Source: Runella limosa DSM 17973 (lineage in GTDB: Bacteria; Bacteroidota; Bacteroidia; Cytophagales; Spirosomataceae). Taken from it: a stretch of 64,000 nucleotides of DNA. Where the stretch lies: assembly GCF_000482465.1 (NCBI RefSeq), contig NZ_AXVJ01000041.1, positions 1 through 64,000 on the forward strand, in the 5' to 3' direction. Positions within the stretch are counted from its first letter, which is position 1. Each line of letters begins with the position of its first letter. The position numbers and the translations under genes were made by a program. Positions 34,246 through 44,005 of the stretch are shown one piece after another. Below the pieces are notes generated by a model that was not told the DNA's origin, did not search any database, and saw only the letters and a list, made by a program, of their open reading frames with translations.

Positions 34246-36150
34246 TTAATATAACATCCGAAACTTAATCGTTTCTTCTACATTCTTAATTTCGTCAATG
34301 AATCCATCCTCGTAGCTGCGTTCTACATCCATGATGACGTAGCCGATTTGCTCGTTGGTTTTGAGGTATTGACCCGTGATGTTAACATTGTATTTGGCAA
34401 AAATGTTGTTGAGTTTGGCCAAAATACCTGGTACGTTTTTATGAACATGCAACAAACGGTGCGAACCTTTGAGGAGCGGAAGTTGCACTTCTGGGAAATT
34501 TACGCTGCCTGTGGTGCTGCCATTGTTGATGTATTCCAACAAACGCTCAGGAACGTAATGCCCAATTCCTTCTTGGGCCTCTTCGGTACTTCCTCCAATG
34601 TGCGGAGTCAGAATTACGTTGGGCAATCCGCGAAGTTCACTTTCAAACGCTTCGTTGTTGGTTTTGGGTTCATACGGGAACACGTCAACCCCAGCGCCCC
34701 ATACTTTGCCGCTTTTGAGGGCTTCAACCAACGCTTCCACCTCCACCACGTGGCCACGGGCAAGGTTTAAGAACACGACTCCATCTTTCATCAACTCAAA
34801 CTCGCGTTTGCCGATGACGTTTTTGTTGTCTTTCCGACCGTCGATGTGCATACTTACCACGTCGGCAATGCGTAAAAGGTCGTCTAACGACTTGAGTTTT
34901 TTAGCATTTCCGATGGGCATTTTATCGACTACATCGTAGAAATACACCTCCATACCAAGGGCTTCGCCGATGACCGAAAGCTGCGTTCCGATGTGACCAT
35001 AGCCAACGAGTCCAAGTTTTTTACCACGAACTTCAAAACTGTTGTTGGCCGATTTGTCCCATTTACCTTCGTGCATTCCGTTACTCTTGGTGAATACATT
35101 ACGGATGAGCATAATCATTTCGCCTACTGCCAACTCAACCACCGAGCGCGTGTTGCTGTAAGGTGCATTGAAGACCGCTACTCCTTTTTCGGTCGCGGCT
35201 TTGAGGTCAATCTGGTTGGTACCAATACAAAAAGCACCGATGGCTATCAAACGCGGGGCGTTTTCAAGAACGCGGCGCGTAACGTTTGTTTTGGAACGAA
35301 TGCCCAAAATGGTAACGTCTTTGATTTTTTCAATCAATTCGTCTTCGTCCAAGGCGCCCTTCAAAAACTCAACGTTAAAGCCTTGTTCCTCAAATGCTTG
35401 ACGAGCTACGGGGTGGACGTTTTCGAGTAAAAGAATCTTGATACGGCTCTTTGGGTAGGACTGCGAACGAGGTAAATTGTTCAAAAACAAAAACTCATCC
35501 AACGACGGTACTATGTGGTCGGCGACGTTGGTTACTTTTGGACGCTCCACGTTTTCGGTGAAGGCATAAAAACGGCTTGCTACGCCTGCTTCGCGGAGTT
35601 CATAGTCAGTATAGCCATCGCCAATGACGCAGACATCGCCAGGAAGTGCAAGCGATTCGAGCAATTTTACCTTTCCTTTATCTTGCGACAATACGTTTTC
35701 GTCGTCCACACCAATGATGTTGCCATCGGCGTCAAAACGGAATGTATTGGCATACACATTTTCTTCTTTCAGCCCTAATTCGGTGACGATTGGGACAATA
35801 AACTCCTTAAAACCACTCGAAACGATAAGAATAGAGTCGGAATAGTCGCGGAGGAACGCTCGGTTGCGAACAAACGAATCTGAAACTTTGGTACGCAAAA
35901 AATCAACCAGTGCTTCGACGTGGTTGCGATTTGCTTGAAGAAGCGAAATACGCTGGCGCAAACCTTCCGCAAACGACAATTCGCCGTTCATGGCGGCATC
36001 GGTCAAATCACGGATTTGTTGAACTACTTTTTCGCGGTTGGGATTGCCCGCGAGGGCAATGTTAGCCAATTCGTCCAGACCTTCGACTTGCGTAAACGTG
36101 CTGTCGAAATCAATGACGTAATAGGTTTGTTCAATCGTGTTGGTGAGCAT
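34246..36150 (-). CDS. serA: Phosphoserine phosphatase-like / D-3-phosphoglycerate dehydrogenase fusion
   Basis: 634 residues from the ATG at 36150 (MLTNTIEQTYYVID); a longer frame adds 20 unrelated residues. The N-terminal about 215 residues are a HAD phosphatase of the SerB type: DFDST (D14/D16), SSGFKEFIV and GDGYTDYELREAG. The rest is a full 3-phosphoglycerate dehydrogenase: NAD fold GLVGYGHIGTQL, NLARGHVVEVEAL, TPHIGGSTEEAQ, and a C-terminal ACT domain (VPGILAKLNNIFAKYNVNI) for serine feedback. It may catalyse the first and last steps of serine synthesis in one chain; this combination is known in Bacteroidota. Divergent from sbcD. Confidence 0.93.
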   Translation of the reverse strand: MLTNTIEQTYYVIDFDSTFTQVEGLDELANIALAGNPNREKVVQQIRDLTDAAMNGELSFAEGLRQRISLLQANRNHVEALVDFLRTKVSDSFVRNRAFLRDYSDSILIVSSGFKEFIVPIVTELGLKEENVYANTFRFDADGNIIGVDDENVLSQDKGKVKLLESLALPGDVCVIGDGYTDYELREAGVASRFYAFTENVERPKVTNVADHIVPSLDEFLFLNNLPRSQSYPKSRIKILLLENVHPVARQAFEEQGFNVEFLKGALDEDELIEKIKDVTILGIRSKTNVTRRVLENAPRLIAIGAFCIGTNQIDLKAATEKGVAVFNAPYSNTRSVVELAVGEMIMLIRNVFTKSNGMHEGKWDKSANNSFEVRGKKLGLVGYGHIGTQLSVIGEALGMEVYFYDVVDKMPIGNAKKLKSLDDLLRIADVVSMHIDGRKDNKNVIGKREFELMKDGVVFLNLARGHVVEVEALVEALKSGKVWGAGVDVFPYEPKTNNEAFESELRGLPNVILTPHIGGSTEEAQEGIGHYVPERLLEYINNGSTTGSVNFPEVQLPLLKGSHRLLHVHKNVPGILAKLNNIFAKYNVNITGQYLKTNEQIGYVIMDVERSYEDGFIDEIKNVEETIKFRMLY

Positions 36151-36305
36151 TCTGCAAAAATTTATTGAAATAGTATCGGCGGGTGCTGAAACGAATTTAT
36201 GTTTCAGCACACAAATTTACCGTTCCTTTTTGGCATTTTTGCAAACTTGTCAAAAAATGGAAGGTTCTTTTAGAACTTTGTCAATACGCTGGCAGAAAAA
36301 AATTC

Positions 36306-37520
36306 ATGAAAATACTTCACACGGCCGATTGGCATTTGGGCAAACAACTACATAAATACAGCCTTGAAGAAGAGCAGAGCTTGTTTTTGGACTGGTTGGT
36401 AGGAGAGATTAAAGAACGAGAAATTGATGTTTTGTTGGTTTCGGGCGATGTGTTTGATACCGCTAATCCTTCTAATCAAGCATTGACTCAGTATTATGGT
36501 TTCCTCAAAAAATTGGTCGGAACGGGCTGTCATGTGGTAATTACGGGAGGCAACCACGACTCACCAGGGGTTTTGAATGCTCCAAGGGAACTGTTGCGTT
36601 TTTTGGACATCAAAGTCATTGGAAATGCGCAAGAAAACATTGCAGATGAATTGCTACACATCGACACTCCTAAAGGAGACGTCGTAATTGCGGCAGTGCC
36701 CTATCTGCGCGATGCTGACTTGCGAAAATCGGTCGTGGGAGAAGGATACGACGACCGTTTGTTGGCATTACGACAAGGGATTCGAGGGCATTACGAACAA
36801 CTCGCGCAGTTGTGTGCCGAGCGTTATCCCGCCAAATGCGCTATTGCGATGGGGCATTTGTACGTTAATGGCGCGTCGGTAAGTGAGAGCGAGCGCGATA
36901 TTCACGTGATTGGGGGCGAAGCGGCTTTTTCAGCCGATTTTTTTCCAGAGGGCTTTGATTACATTGGGTTGGGGCACATTCACAAGCCGCAACGCATTGC
37001 AAACTCCGATTTTGTGCGGTATTCAGGGTCGCCTATTCCGTTGAGTTTTAGCGAGAGAGATGATAAAAAATACGTACTCGAACTCACCGTGGAGGGGCAA
37101 AAGATTGAAAAAGTAGCGCCAATTGAAGTGCCTCTTTTTCGAGAACTGCGTTGTTTCTCGGGGAATTTGGAAGAAGTGGAAGCGGCTTTGAACGCGTACG
37201 AAGTAGTTACTCCCTTGCCACCTTATGTAGAAATCCACGTGACCGAACCTTATGCTGACCCTCAAAAAGAAGCGTATTTCGGTTATTTAATTCGAGATTT
37301 TGAAGCGGCTCCTTTCAAAATCATCAAGCCTCGACTATCGTTTACCAATCGCACCCAAGGTGCTGATGAACTTTATGTTACAGGTACTTCGATTCAGGAT
37401 TTAACCCCAAGGGATGTTTTTCAAAAACGCCTTTTAACCGAAAACCTCGACGAAGAAACCCAGCAGCTTTTGGCCGAAGCTTTTGAAGAACTGTGGCGTG
37501 AAGTGGCCGAACAAAACTGA
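36306..37520 (+). CDS. sbcD: Exonuclease SbcCD subunit D
   Basis: 404 residues from the ATG at 36306 (MKILHTADWHLGK), the usual SbcD start; a longer frame upstream has 41 unrelated residues. Calcineurin-like nuclease motifs: ADWHLG, SGDVFD, GGNHDSPGVL and GLGHIHKPQ. With SbcC it forms the Mre11-Rad50-like complex that cleaves hairpins and processes DNA ends. Eight bases separate it from sbcC. Confidence 0.97.
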   Translation: MKILHTADWHLGKQLHKYSLEEEQSLFLDWLVGEIKEREIDVLLVSGDVFDTANPSNQALTQYYGFLKKLVGTGCHVVITGGNHDSPGVLNAPRELLRFLDIKVIGNAQENIADELLHIDTPKGDVVIAAVPYLRDADLRKSVVGEGYDDRLLALRQGIRGHYEQLAQLCAERYPAKCAIAMGHLYVNGASVSESERDIHVIGGEAAFSADFFPEGFDYIGLGHIHKPQRIANSDFVRYSGSPIPLSFSERDDKKYVLELTVEGQKIEKVAPIEVPLFRELRCFSGNLEEVEAALNAYEVVTPLPPYVEIHVTEPYADPQKEAYFGYLIRDFEAAPFKIIKPRLSFTNRTQGADELYVTGTSIQDLTPRDVFQKRLLTENLDEETQQLLAEAFEELWREVAEQN

Positions 37521-37528
37521 TTTTATCG

Positions 37529-40500
37529 ATGAAAATTCTTCGCATTCGTTTTAAAAATATTAACTCATTTTACGGCGAGCATCCGTGCATTGACTTTACA
37601 ACCAATCCTTTAGCGATTTCTGGTTTGTTTATCATTTCAGGCCCAACGGGGGCAGGAAAGTCAACTTTGTTGGACGTTATCACCTTGGCATTGTACAATG
37701 AAATTCCGCGTTTTGGCAGTATTTCAAAAACAGAAATTGAAAAATTAGGCTCTATTGTCAACCTCAAAGCTGCTGAAGAACCTAAGGTGGAAGCCTATGC
37801 CGAAGTAGAGTATGAAGTGCGCGGAGGACAGTTTCGATCACGTTGGAGTATTTCAAAAAATCGTAACGACAAATGGAACAATTACCAAATGGAAATCGCC
37901 GAGCTTCCTTCTGGTAATTTGTTGGATATTAAAGGGTTGTCGCAGTTTCCAAAAAAGAACGAAGAACTTATCGGACTAACTTACCAGCAGTTTGTAAAGT
38001 CAATTGTACTGGCGCAGGGGAGTTTTGCCGAGTTTTTACGCGCCAAAGCCCACGACCGTTCTAAATTATTGGAAGACATTACAGGACAGCGCATTTATCG
38101 GCAACTTGGAACGGCTTCTTATTTGAAGGATAAACTCTTTAAGGAAGAACTTGAACTTAAAGAAAAAGAGCTGAAACTGGTTCTGATGCTCACCGAAGAG
38201 GAAGTATTACAGCTTCAGCAAGCCAAATCCACGACCGAAATGCATCAGGTACAGGCGGAGAAAGACGTGCAGTTTTGGGAAAAAGAAAAGTCGGTATTGG
38301 AGCGTTGTTATGACCTTCAACAAAAATTGGAGAAAGTCGCAAAAGAGGTTCAAGTTGTTGAAAATGAGCAAGAAATCTTTAAAACAGACGCTTTTAGACT
38401 CCTCCAACACGAACAAATTAGCGAGTGGGCCGGAGAATTGGCAACTTTACAATCTCAGCAAACGCAGTTGAAAGGGTTGGAAGAACGTAGAAAAACGCTT
38501 CAGACGCAAATAGAAACGCAGACAACCATCATCGAAACGTCGCATCAACAAATCACTCATTTGGTGCAAAAATTGGTTCCGAAAGAGCATTTATTGGCAG
38601 AATTGAACGTTTTTGAAGGCGAAATCCTACAACTCGATACGGAAATTGAAAAACTTAATGCTGAAATCCGCCCTGTTTTTACGGCTATAAAACAAGAAGT
38701 TTCCGCAACCAATCACCCTTGGCTTAGGACGCTTTCGGTTGAAAAATTAGACGAAGCGTATGCCCTTCTTCAGCAGAAAAAACAAGAAATACAGCAAGAG
38801 GTTGCGGGCTTTCGGGTAGATTTTGAAGCAGAAAAAGAGCTCGCTCAATTAGCCAATCGGCAAAACGCTTTGATGGAATTAAAGGCAACCTTGACACGAC
38901 GAAACGAATGGTACGCCCAAGGTCTTGATGCTAAAAAAGCCTTGGAAGAATCGACGGCAAAAGTCAACGAACGACAACCTCAATGGGTCGCACTTCAGCA
39001 AAAAATGGCTGAAATGGAGACCAAATTGAAAGTTCTTCAAGTGCAAAAGGAAAAAGAACAGCAAAAATTTAACCTCGAAGACCTTCGCAATGCCCTGCAA
39101 AATGGGGAAGAATGTCCATTGTGTGGATCTACGCACCATCCCTACGTCCATGCTTACGTGAATGCACTTTCTAAGGTGCAAATGGAGCTAGATTTGCTCG
39201 AAAGGGAGAGAAAAGAGGTGGATACTTCAATGCAAAAAGTAGGGGCGGAGTTAAACCAAGCGCAGGGGTCAATGACAAAAGTGACCGAAAATTTGGTCAA
39301 AATTCGCGAGGAGTATCGAAAGGCCAAAGAGGAAGGTGAAAAAACATTGACAGTGTTGGGATTGGCATCGGACAGTACCCTGGAGCAATTGGCTCAAGAG
39401 CAAAGGCAACTAGGGGACTTGCAAGAACAAATTACTAAGTGGCAGAAAGTCAGCGACATGAATACCGTGATAGGTAAATTGTTGGGGCAATATGAAGTGC
39501 TTTTTGAGCTTCGGGTACGAAAGTCGGCGAAAGAATTAGAAAAACAACAGCGGTATGCTGGTAAGGATATTCGTACCGAAAGTCAAGCATTACGGAATAC
39601 GTTGACCAATGCGGAAACAACTTGGCAGATAGCTCAGAAACAAAAAAATGAAACCGAAAATGGCATTGCAGTTGAGCGTGAAAAAGTAACGCATCTGGCC
39701 AGTGTGTTGTCAACCCATTTAGCTGCTAAAGGCATTGAAAGTATCGAAAAAGCCAATGAACTTTTACTGCCAGCCCTAGAGGTTGAAAAATTGCGAACCA
39801 AACGTAAAGTGCTAGAAGACCGCGAAAAAGAGCTGGCCATCAATCGGAAAACTTGGGAAGAACAATTAATGGAAACGGCCCAACTTCGCCAAGCTGAATT
39901 GCCGTTGGAGGATGTAGAATTTAAAGTTAAAATAAGCCGTAGTTTACGTGATCAATACTTGAGGGAAGTATCGGATATTGGGTCTAAATTGGCGCATCAT
40001 CAAGCCCAACAGACCAAATTTTCAACCCTACAAACGGAGCTTGAACAACTACGCAAGGAACGAAAAAAATGGGATTTGCTCAATCGCTACATTGGCGACC
40101 GTGAAGGAAACAAGTTTAGCAATTTTGCCCAAAACTTGACACTTTCCAACTTAATTGGATTGGCTAATCAGCGATTACGGCATTTATCCGACCGCTATAT
40201 TTTAGACAAACCGAAAGAGGAAACCGAGAGTCTTTTTGTGATAGATACTTACCAAGGCAATGCCCAGCGGGCGGTCAATACGTTGTCGGGTGGTGAAACT
40301 TTCACCCTTAGTTTAGCCCTCGCACTCGCTCTTTCCGATTTGGCATCGCAAAATGTGAGTATTGAAAGTTTGTTTATAGACGAAGGGTTTGGAACGCTCG
40401 ACCCCGATTCGCTCGATATGGCATTGAGTATGTTGGAACGCTTGCAGTCGGAGAGTGAAAAAACAATTGGCATCATTTCGCACGTGGAAGCATTGAAAGA

Positions 40501-40570
40501 GCGTATCGGAACGCAAATTCGCCTCTTCAAAAATGGCAATGGGCAAAGTACGATGGAAATTGTGGGATGA
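37529..40570 (+). CDS. sbcC: Exonuclease SbcCD subunit C (SMC-like ATPase)
   Basis: 1013 residues. Walker A GPTGAGKSTLLD near the N-terminus, long coiled coils, the zinc hook CPLCG (near residue 530), signature LSGGETFTLSLALALALSDL and Walker B ESLFIDEGFGTLD near the C-terminus. It works with the upstream SbcD on hairpin and double-strand-end processing, notable in a genome carrying so many long palindromes. Confidence 0.97.
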   Translation: MKILRIRFKNINSFYGEHPCIDFTTNPLAISGLFIISGPTGAGKSTLLDVITLALYNEIPRFGSISKTEIEKLGSIVNLKAAEEPKVEAYAEVEYEVRGGQFRSRWSISKNRNDKWNNYQMEIAELPSGNLLDIKGLSQFPKKNEELIGLTYQQFVKSIVLAQGSFAEFLRAKAHDRSKLLEDITGQRIYRQLGTASYLKDKLFKEELELKEKELKLVLMLTEEEVLQLQQAKSTTEMHQVQAEKDVQFWEKEKSVLERCYDLQQKLEKVAKEVQVVENEQEIFKTDAFRLLQHEQISEWAGELATLQSQQTQLKGLEERRKTLQTQIETQTTIIETSHQQITHLVQKLVPKEHLLAELNVFEGEILQLDTEIEKLNAEIRPVFTAIKQEVSATNHPWLRTLSVEKLDEAYALLQQKKQEIQQEVAGFRVDFEAEKELAQLANRQNALMELKATLTRRNEWYAQGLDAKKALEESTAKVNERQPQWVALQQKMAEMETKLKVLQVQKEKEQQKFNLEDLRNALQNGEECPLCGSTHHPYVHAYVNALSKVQMELDLLERERKEVDTSMQKVGAELNQAQGSMTKVTENLVKIREEYRKAKEEGEKTLTVLGLASDSTLEQLAQEQRQLGDLQEQITKWQKVSDMNTVIGKLLGQYEVLFELRVRKSAKELEKQQRYAGKDIRTESQALRNTLTNAETTWQIAQKQKNETENGIAVEREKVTHLASVLSTHLAAKGIESIEKANELLLPALEVEKLRTKRKVLEDREKELAINRKTWEEQLMETAQLRQAELPLEDVEFKVKISRSLRDQYLREVSDIGSKLAHHQAQQTKFSTLQTELEQLRKERKKWDLLNRYIGDREGNKFSNFAQNLTLSNLIGLANQRLRHLSDRYILDKPKEETESLFVIDTYQGNAQRAVNTLSGGETFTLSLALALALSDLASQNVSIESLFIDEGFGTLDPDSLDMALSMLERLQSESEKTIGIISHVEALKERIGTQIRLFKNGNGQSTMEIVG

Positions 40571-40576
40571 TAGTCA

Positions 40577-41041
40577 TCAAGCCCCACAACATTTTTTATA
40601 TTTTTTCCCACTACCACAAGGGCAATCATCATTGCGGCTGATGGCAATCGTTTTTCCCGAAAGATAAAACCACTGATTATGTTCTTTCACAAAGAGCGAG
40701 TGTTCGTAATGCACCCGACTCTTTTTGTCTTCGTCGATATACAACGCTTGGAAAGTTACTTCTCCTTGCGTATCGAGCGCCGAACCTTTGGCCGTAGAGA
40801 TAATTTTTAACCCTTTCCACTGCGACTCCTTGGCCCATTGCTCGATGGAGGCTTTATCAAACTGAGCCCGTTTGCTAAGATGAGTGGTTGCAATCAGATA
40901 ATCACTAGCTACGACGCAGTACGCCGAATAGCGTGATTTCATCAGTTCCAAGGCCGTTGCAGCGGCGCGTTTTCCTGATATAATGCTACCACAGCATTCG
41001 TTAAAGGAAAGGGATGAACCACAAAAACAGGTTGTTGTCAT
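40577..41041 (-). CDS. YchJ-family SEC-C motif protein
   Basis: 154 residues from the ATG at 41041 (MTTTCFCGSSLSFNECC); a longer frame extends into the repeat region and is rejected. Zinc-binding SEC-C type clusters stand at both ends: CFCGSS...CC near the start and CPCGSGKKYKKCCG at the C-terminus, with the central YchJ block (ALELMKSRYSAYCV, then DYLIATTHLSKR). Function of YchJ proteins is unknown. It converges with sbcC, six bases apart. Confidence 0.9.
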   Translation of the reverse strand: MTTTCFCGSSLSFNECCGSIISGKRAAATALELMKSRYSAYCVVASDYLIATTHLSKRAQFDKASIEQWAKESQWKGLKIISTAKGSALDTQGEVTFQALYIDEDKKSRVHYEHSLFVKEHNQWFYLSGKTIAISRNDDCPCGSGKKYKKCCGA

Positions 41042-41083
41042 TGAGGAGAAATTGGGTTTACCATCTTCAAATGTGTACAATAA

Positions 41084-41343
41084 ATTGGGTTTTGAGACGT
41101 GCGTTTGGATATGAGTATCCAAACGCACGTGTGGGGTGCCCTCGGTTACTACTAACCGAGGGCGAGGTTTCTTAAAACCTCGATTACAGAATTGGGTTTT
41201 GAGAAACCCTGTGTTTGGATATGAGTATCCAAACGCACGTGTGTGCCTTCGGTTACTACTAACCGAGGGCGAGGTTTCTCAAAACCTCGATTACAGAATT
41301 GGGTTTTGAGAAACCCTATGTTTGGATATGAGTATCCAAACAC
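41084..41343. repeat. 107-bp tandem repeat with four hairpins, about 2.4 copies
   Basis: Units start at 41084, 41191 and 41298 (period 107). A unit holds GGGTTTTGAGAAACCC, GTTTGGATA-TGAG-TATCCAAAC, CCTCGGTTA-CTAC-TAACCGAGG and CGAGGTTT-CTC-AAAACCTCG. Copies of the GGATA-TGAG-TATCC hairpin are at 41101-41126, 41213-41234 and 41320-41341. A related pair of hairpins is at 24199-24260. It lies between the YchJ-like and lepB genes. Confidence 0.92.
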
Positions 41344-41375
41344 ACAAAAAAGCGGCGTTGAGCCGCTTTTTTGTG
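41343..41375 (-). terminator. Intrinsic terminator of the parA-lepB operon
   Basis: Arms CACAAAAAAGCGGC and GCCGCTTTTTTGTG around GTTGA; A- and T-runs on both sides make it work in either direction. It lies about 25 bp after the lepB stop. Confidence 0.88.
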
Positions 41376-41397
41376 CTATTATTATTGCTAAAAAGGG

Positions 41398-42537
41398 CTA
41401 GTCAATCAACCTAAACAGACGATTCCAGCGGATTTTTGTTAAGATAGATTTTGGATTTGGATCAATCGACATCCAAATAAAGACCGCTTTCCCAACGATG
41501 TGGTCGGCAGGAACAAAGCCCCAAAAACGCGAGTCCGCCGATTCGTAGCGGTTGTCGCCCATCATAAAATAGTAATCTTGTTTGAAGGTATAACTCGTAA
41601 TGGCTTTGCCGTCTATGGAAACTTTGCCTTTATCGAGCACTACTTTTTCAGGGTCATTGTGGTCAAAATACTTAATCACGTAGCCATATTTGGTTACGTT
41701 GGCAGAGTCAAGTTGGACAGTCAGGCCTTCTTTAGGTACTTGCATTGGTCCCCAAAAATCAGGATTTTGCTTCGCAGCGGCGGGGAAAAGTCCCATCTCA
41801 GGAGCAGAGGCAGCATACTGACTAACGTGGGTCACAGAGCGGATAAAGCTGTGTTTTTTCAAATCGTCCACGGTTTGGGGTGTGGTACGGATTTGATACA
41901 CAAAATGGTTAGGCTTGGCCGTATCACCAGGAAACGTACCATAATCCCGAATGTCTTCATTTTCAAAAAAACGATCGTCCAGCAAGTCACTTGATTCCAA
42001 ACGGTACATCAACTGGGCCTGTGGAGGCGTTTCTCCTTCTTTACCATTGATATAAACCAAACCATTTTTAACCTCCACCACGTCGCCTGCTACCGCAATA
42101 CAACGCTTGATGAAGTTGGTACGCAAGTCAACGGGGAAATTTTTATATCCTCCATTCCCAACAAGCGGATCTTCAAACGGTTCTTCTGGGTCGCCAGGAT
42201 AGTTGAAAACAACCACGTCGTTGCGTTTTACCGATGTGAAGCTTGGGAGGCGAAACATCGGAAGTTGAATTAAGGTAGAAAATGAGGGAATATTGGTTCC
42301 CCAAATGGTTTGGTGCGTAAGCGGTACTTGAAGTGGCGTACCAGGCGTCCGCGCTCCGTAGTGGAGTTTACTTACAAACAAAAAGTCGCCAATAAGCAAG
42401 CTTTTTTCCATGGATGACGACGGGATGGTGTACGCTTCCAATAGTAACCAACGGATAAGGGTAGCTGCTACTACAGCAAAAACGACCGAGTCGAGCCATT
42501 CTCTAAGGGCCGATTTTTTAGGTTTGGGTTGAGACAT
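41398..42537 (-). CDS. lepB: Signal peptidase I
   Basis: 379 residues from the ATG at 42537 (MSQPKPKKSALREW). Catalytic Ser42 in PSSSME and the catalytic lysine in NFIKRCIAVAGDVVEV are visible, with one N-terminal membrane segment (VVFAVVAATLIRWLLL). It cleaves signal peptides at the inner membrane. The long inserted region (about 170-260) is typical of Bacteroidota LepB. Last gene of the parA-parB-DUF5683-dapB-lepB run. Confidence 0.95.
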   Translation of the reverse strand: MSQPKPKKSALREWLDSVVFAVVAATLIRWLLLEAYTIPSSSMEKSLLIGDFLFVSKLHYGARTPGTPLQVPLTHQTIWGTNIPSFSTLIQLPMFRLPSFTSVKRNDVVVFNYPGDPEEPFEDPLVGNGGYKNFPVDLRTNFIKRCIAVAGDVVEVKNGLVYINGKEGETPPQAQLMYRLESSDLLDDRFFENEDIRDYGTFPGDTAKPNHFVYQIRTTPQTVDDLKKHSFIRSVTHVSQYAASAPEMGLFPAAAKQNPDFWGPMQVPKEGLTVQLDSANVTKYGYVIKYFDHNDPEKVVLDKGKVSIDGKAITSYTFKQDYYFMMGDNRYESADSRFWGFVPADHIVGKAVFIWMSIDPNPKSILTKIRWNRLFRLID

Positions 42538-42565
42538 AAAAACAATTCTTATTGTAAACAAAAAA

Positions 42566-43282
42566 CTATTCTCCTAGCAGTTCATCCATGCCAAACACGC
42601 CTTCGCGGGGAGCCAGCCATTCGGCCGCAACGACCGCGCCGAGGGCAAACCCTTGACGATTGTGGGCGGTGTGTTTGATTTCGATGCTATCTACTTCAGA
42701 ATCGTAGCGAATAATATGAGTACCAGGAACTTCTCCTTCGCGCAAAGATAGAATGGGGATTTGGTTTTCGGTGCCCTCTTCGGTATTTACCCATTCTGTT
42801 TTGTTAGAAAGTTGTTGCATTAACCCTTCTGCCAACGTGATGGCCGTTCCACTTGGGGCGTCCAACTTATGAATATGGTGGATTTCGGTTGTATGCACCG
42901 AATACTGGGAATAGGGAGCGATAAGTTTGGCTAATTGCTTGTTAAGGCGAAAAAACAAATTAACTCCGATGCTGTAATTTGACGCGTAGAAAAATGCCGC
43001 TTTGTTTTCGATACACAGTTGCTCAATTTCGGGGCGGTGGTGCAGCCAGCCTGTGGTTCCACACACGGTTGGTAAGCCTTTACTCATGCACCATTTAAGG
43101 TTTTCATAGGCCGCTTCGGGGGCACTAAATTCGATGACGGCATCCACGTTGTCGCGGCTAAATGTATCTAGTTCGTGGCGGTTAGAAATGTCAATTTTTC
43201 CAACTACTTGGTGGCCACGGCTCAGGACGATTTGTTCAATCACTTTGCCCATTTTACCGTAACCTAAAAGAAGAATATTCAT
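42566..43282 (-). CDS. dapB: 4-hydroxy-tetrahydrodipicolinate reductase
   Basis: 238 residues. NAD-binding start MNILLLGYGKMGKVIEQI, the CGTTGW block and the signature HHIHKLDAPSGTA are all present. It acts in lysine and diaminopimelate synthesis (cell wall). Fourth gene of the conserved operon, 28 bp before lepB. Confidence 0.97.
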   Translation of the reverse strand: MNILLLGYGKMGKVIEQIVLSRGHQVVGKIDISNRHELDTFSRDNVDAVIEFSAPEAAYENLKWCMSKGLPTVCGTTGWLHHRPEIEQLCIENKAAFFYASNYSIGVNLFFRLNKQLAKLIAPYSQYSVHTTEIHHIHKLDAPSGTAITLAEGLMQQLSNKTEWVNTEEGTENQIPILSLREGEVPGTHIIRYDSEVDSIEIKHTAHNRQGFALGAVVAAEWLAPREGVFGMDELLGE

Positions 43283-43306
43283 AATTTATGTTTTGCAATA
43301 CGTAAT

Positions 43307-44005
43307 TTATTTGATAGGAACGACAACTTTTACCCCATATACTTGGCCCGTAAAAGAGTTGTTGTAAGTATCAGGCTCAAATCGAAAAGACAAATCTTCT
43401 GACATATCAAACGTTTTGAGGTGAGCCGACACGTTGGCTTCCACGGCTGCCAGCGCCCAAACACCCACTACCAACAAAAAATTGAGGTCCCGATAGCGGC
43501 GGTAAAAATCTTTTCCTTGGGTAATACGGTCAAGAGTGAGGGTTCTGGTTTGGTTTTGACTTCGCAAAAACACCTCCGCCTCCGTTCTCAGCTGCTTACC
43601 TGTTGTTACATCATAGCTAAAGTAATACGGCCACAAAAAATCTTGGTAACGCAGGTGGTAAAATCGTATAAAATAAGCAACGGCTCCTAAGCCTCCATAT
43701 ACGAAAGGCATTTTCCAATACTGACGATTGTACGCTTGTCCCAGCCCAGGAAACATGAATGAGTAATATGCTGCTTTGCGCGGACTATGTTTCTTTAAAG
43801 CAGCGTCGTTCAATGAACTTTTTGCGAGGCTGTTTTTGCTCATTTTTTTATTCTTGAGCGAGTCCAGCACCGTAGAATCAACGGCCAAGGAGGATACCGC
43901 CTTTGATAGACGTTTTTGGAGGGAGTCTGTTGCTGTTTGTTGCGCCTTCACCATCATTGCTCCCGACCATAGCCACAAACTGAAAAAAATCCCTAATGTT
44001 CTCAA
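43307..44005 (-). CDS. DUF5683-domain membrane protein
   Basis: 232 residues. A signal-like N-terminus, then PRKAAYYSFMFPGLGQAYNRQYWKMPFVYGGL, the DUF5683 hallmark (GxGQxYNxxxWK), and a late membrane segment (LLVVGVWALAAVEANVSAHL). Function is unknown. It overlaps parB by four bases and sits between parB and dapB, an arrangement repeated across Bacteroidota, so a role linked to cell envelope or division is often suspected. Confidence 0.88.
   Translation of the reverse strand: MRTLGIFFSLWLWSGAMMVKAQQTATDSLQKRLSKAVSSLAVDSTVLDSLKNKKMSKNSLAKSSLNDAALKKHSPRKAAYYSFMFPGLGQAYNRQYWKMPFVYGGLGAVAYFIRFYHLRYQDFLWPYYFSYDVTTGKQLRTEAEVFLRSQNQTRTLTLDRITQGKDFYRRYRDLNFLLVVGVWALAAVEANVSAHLKTFDMSEDLSFRFEPDTYNNSFTGQVYGVKVVVPIK

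Noticed and set aside
41084-41343. Possible CRISPR array
   Set aside because: The repeated unit is 107 bp with identical content between copies and multiple hairpins; there are no unique spacers and no cas genes.
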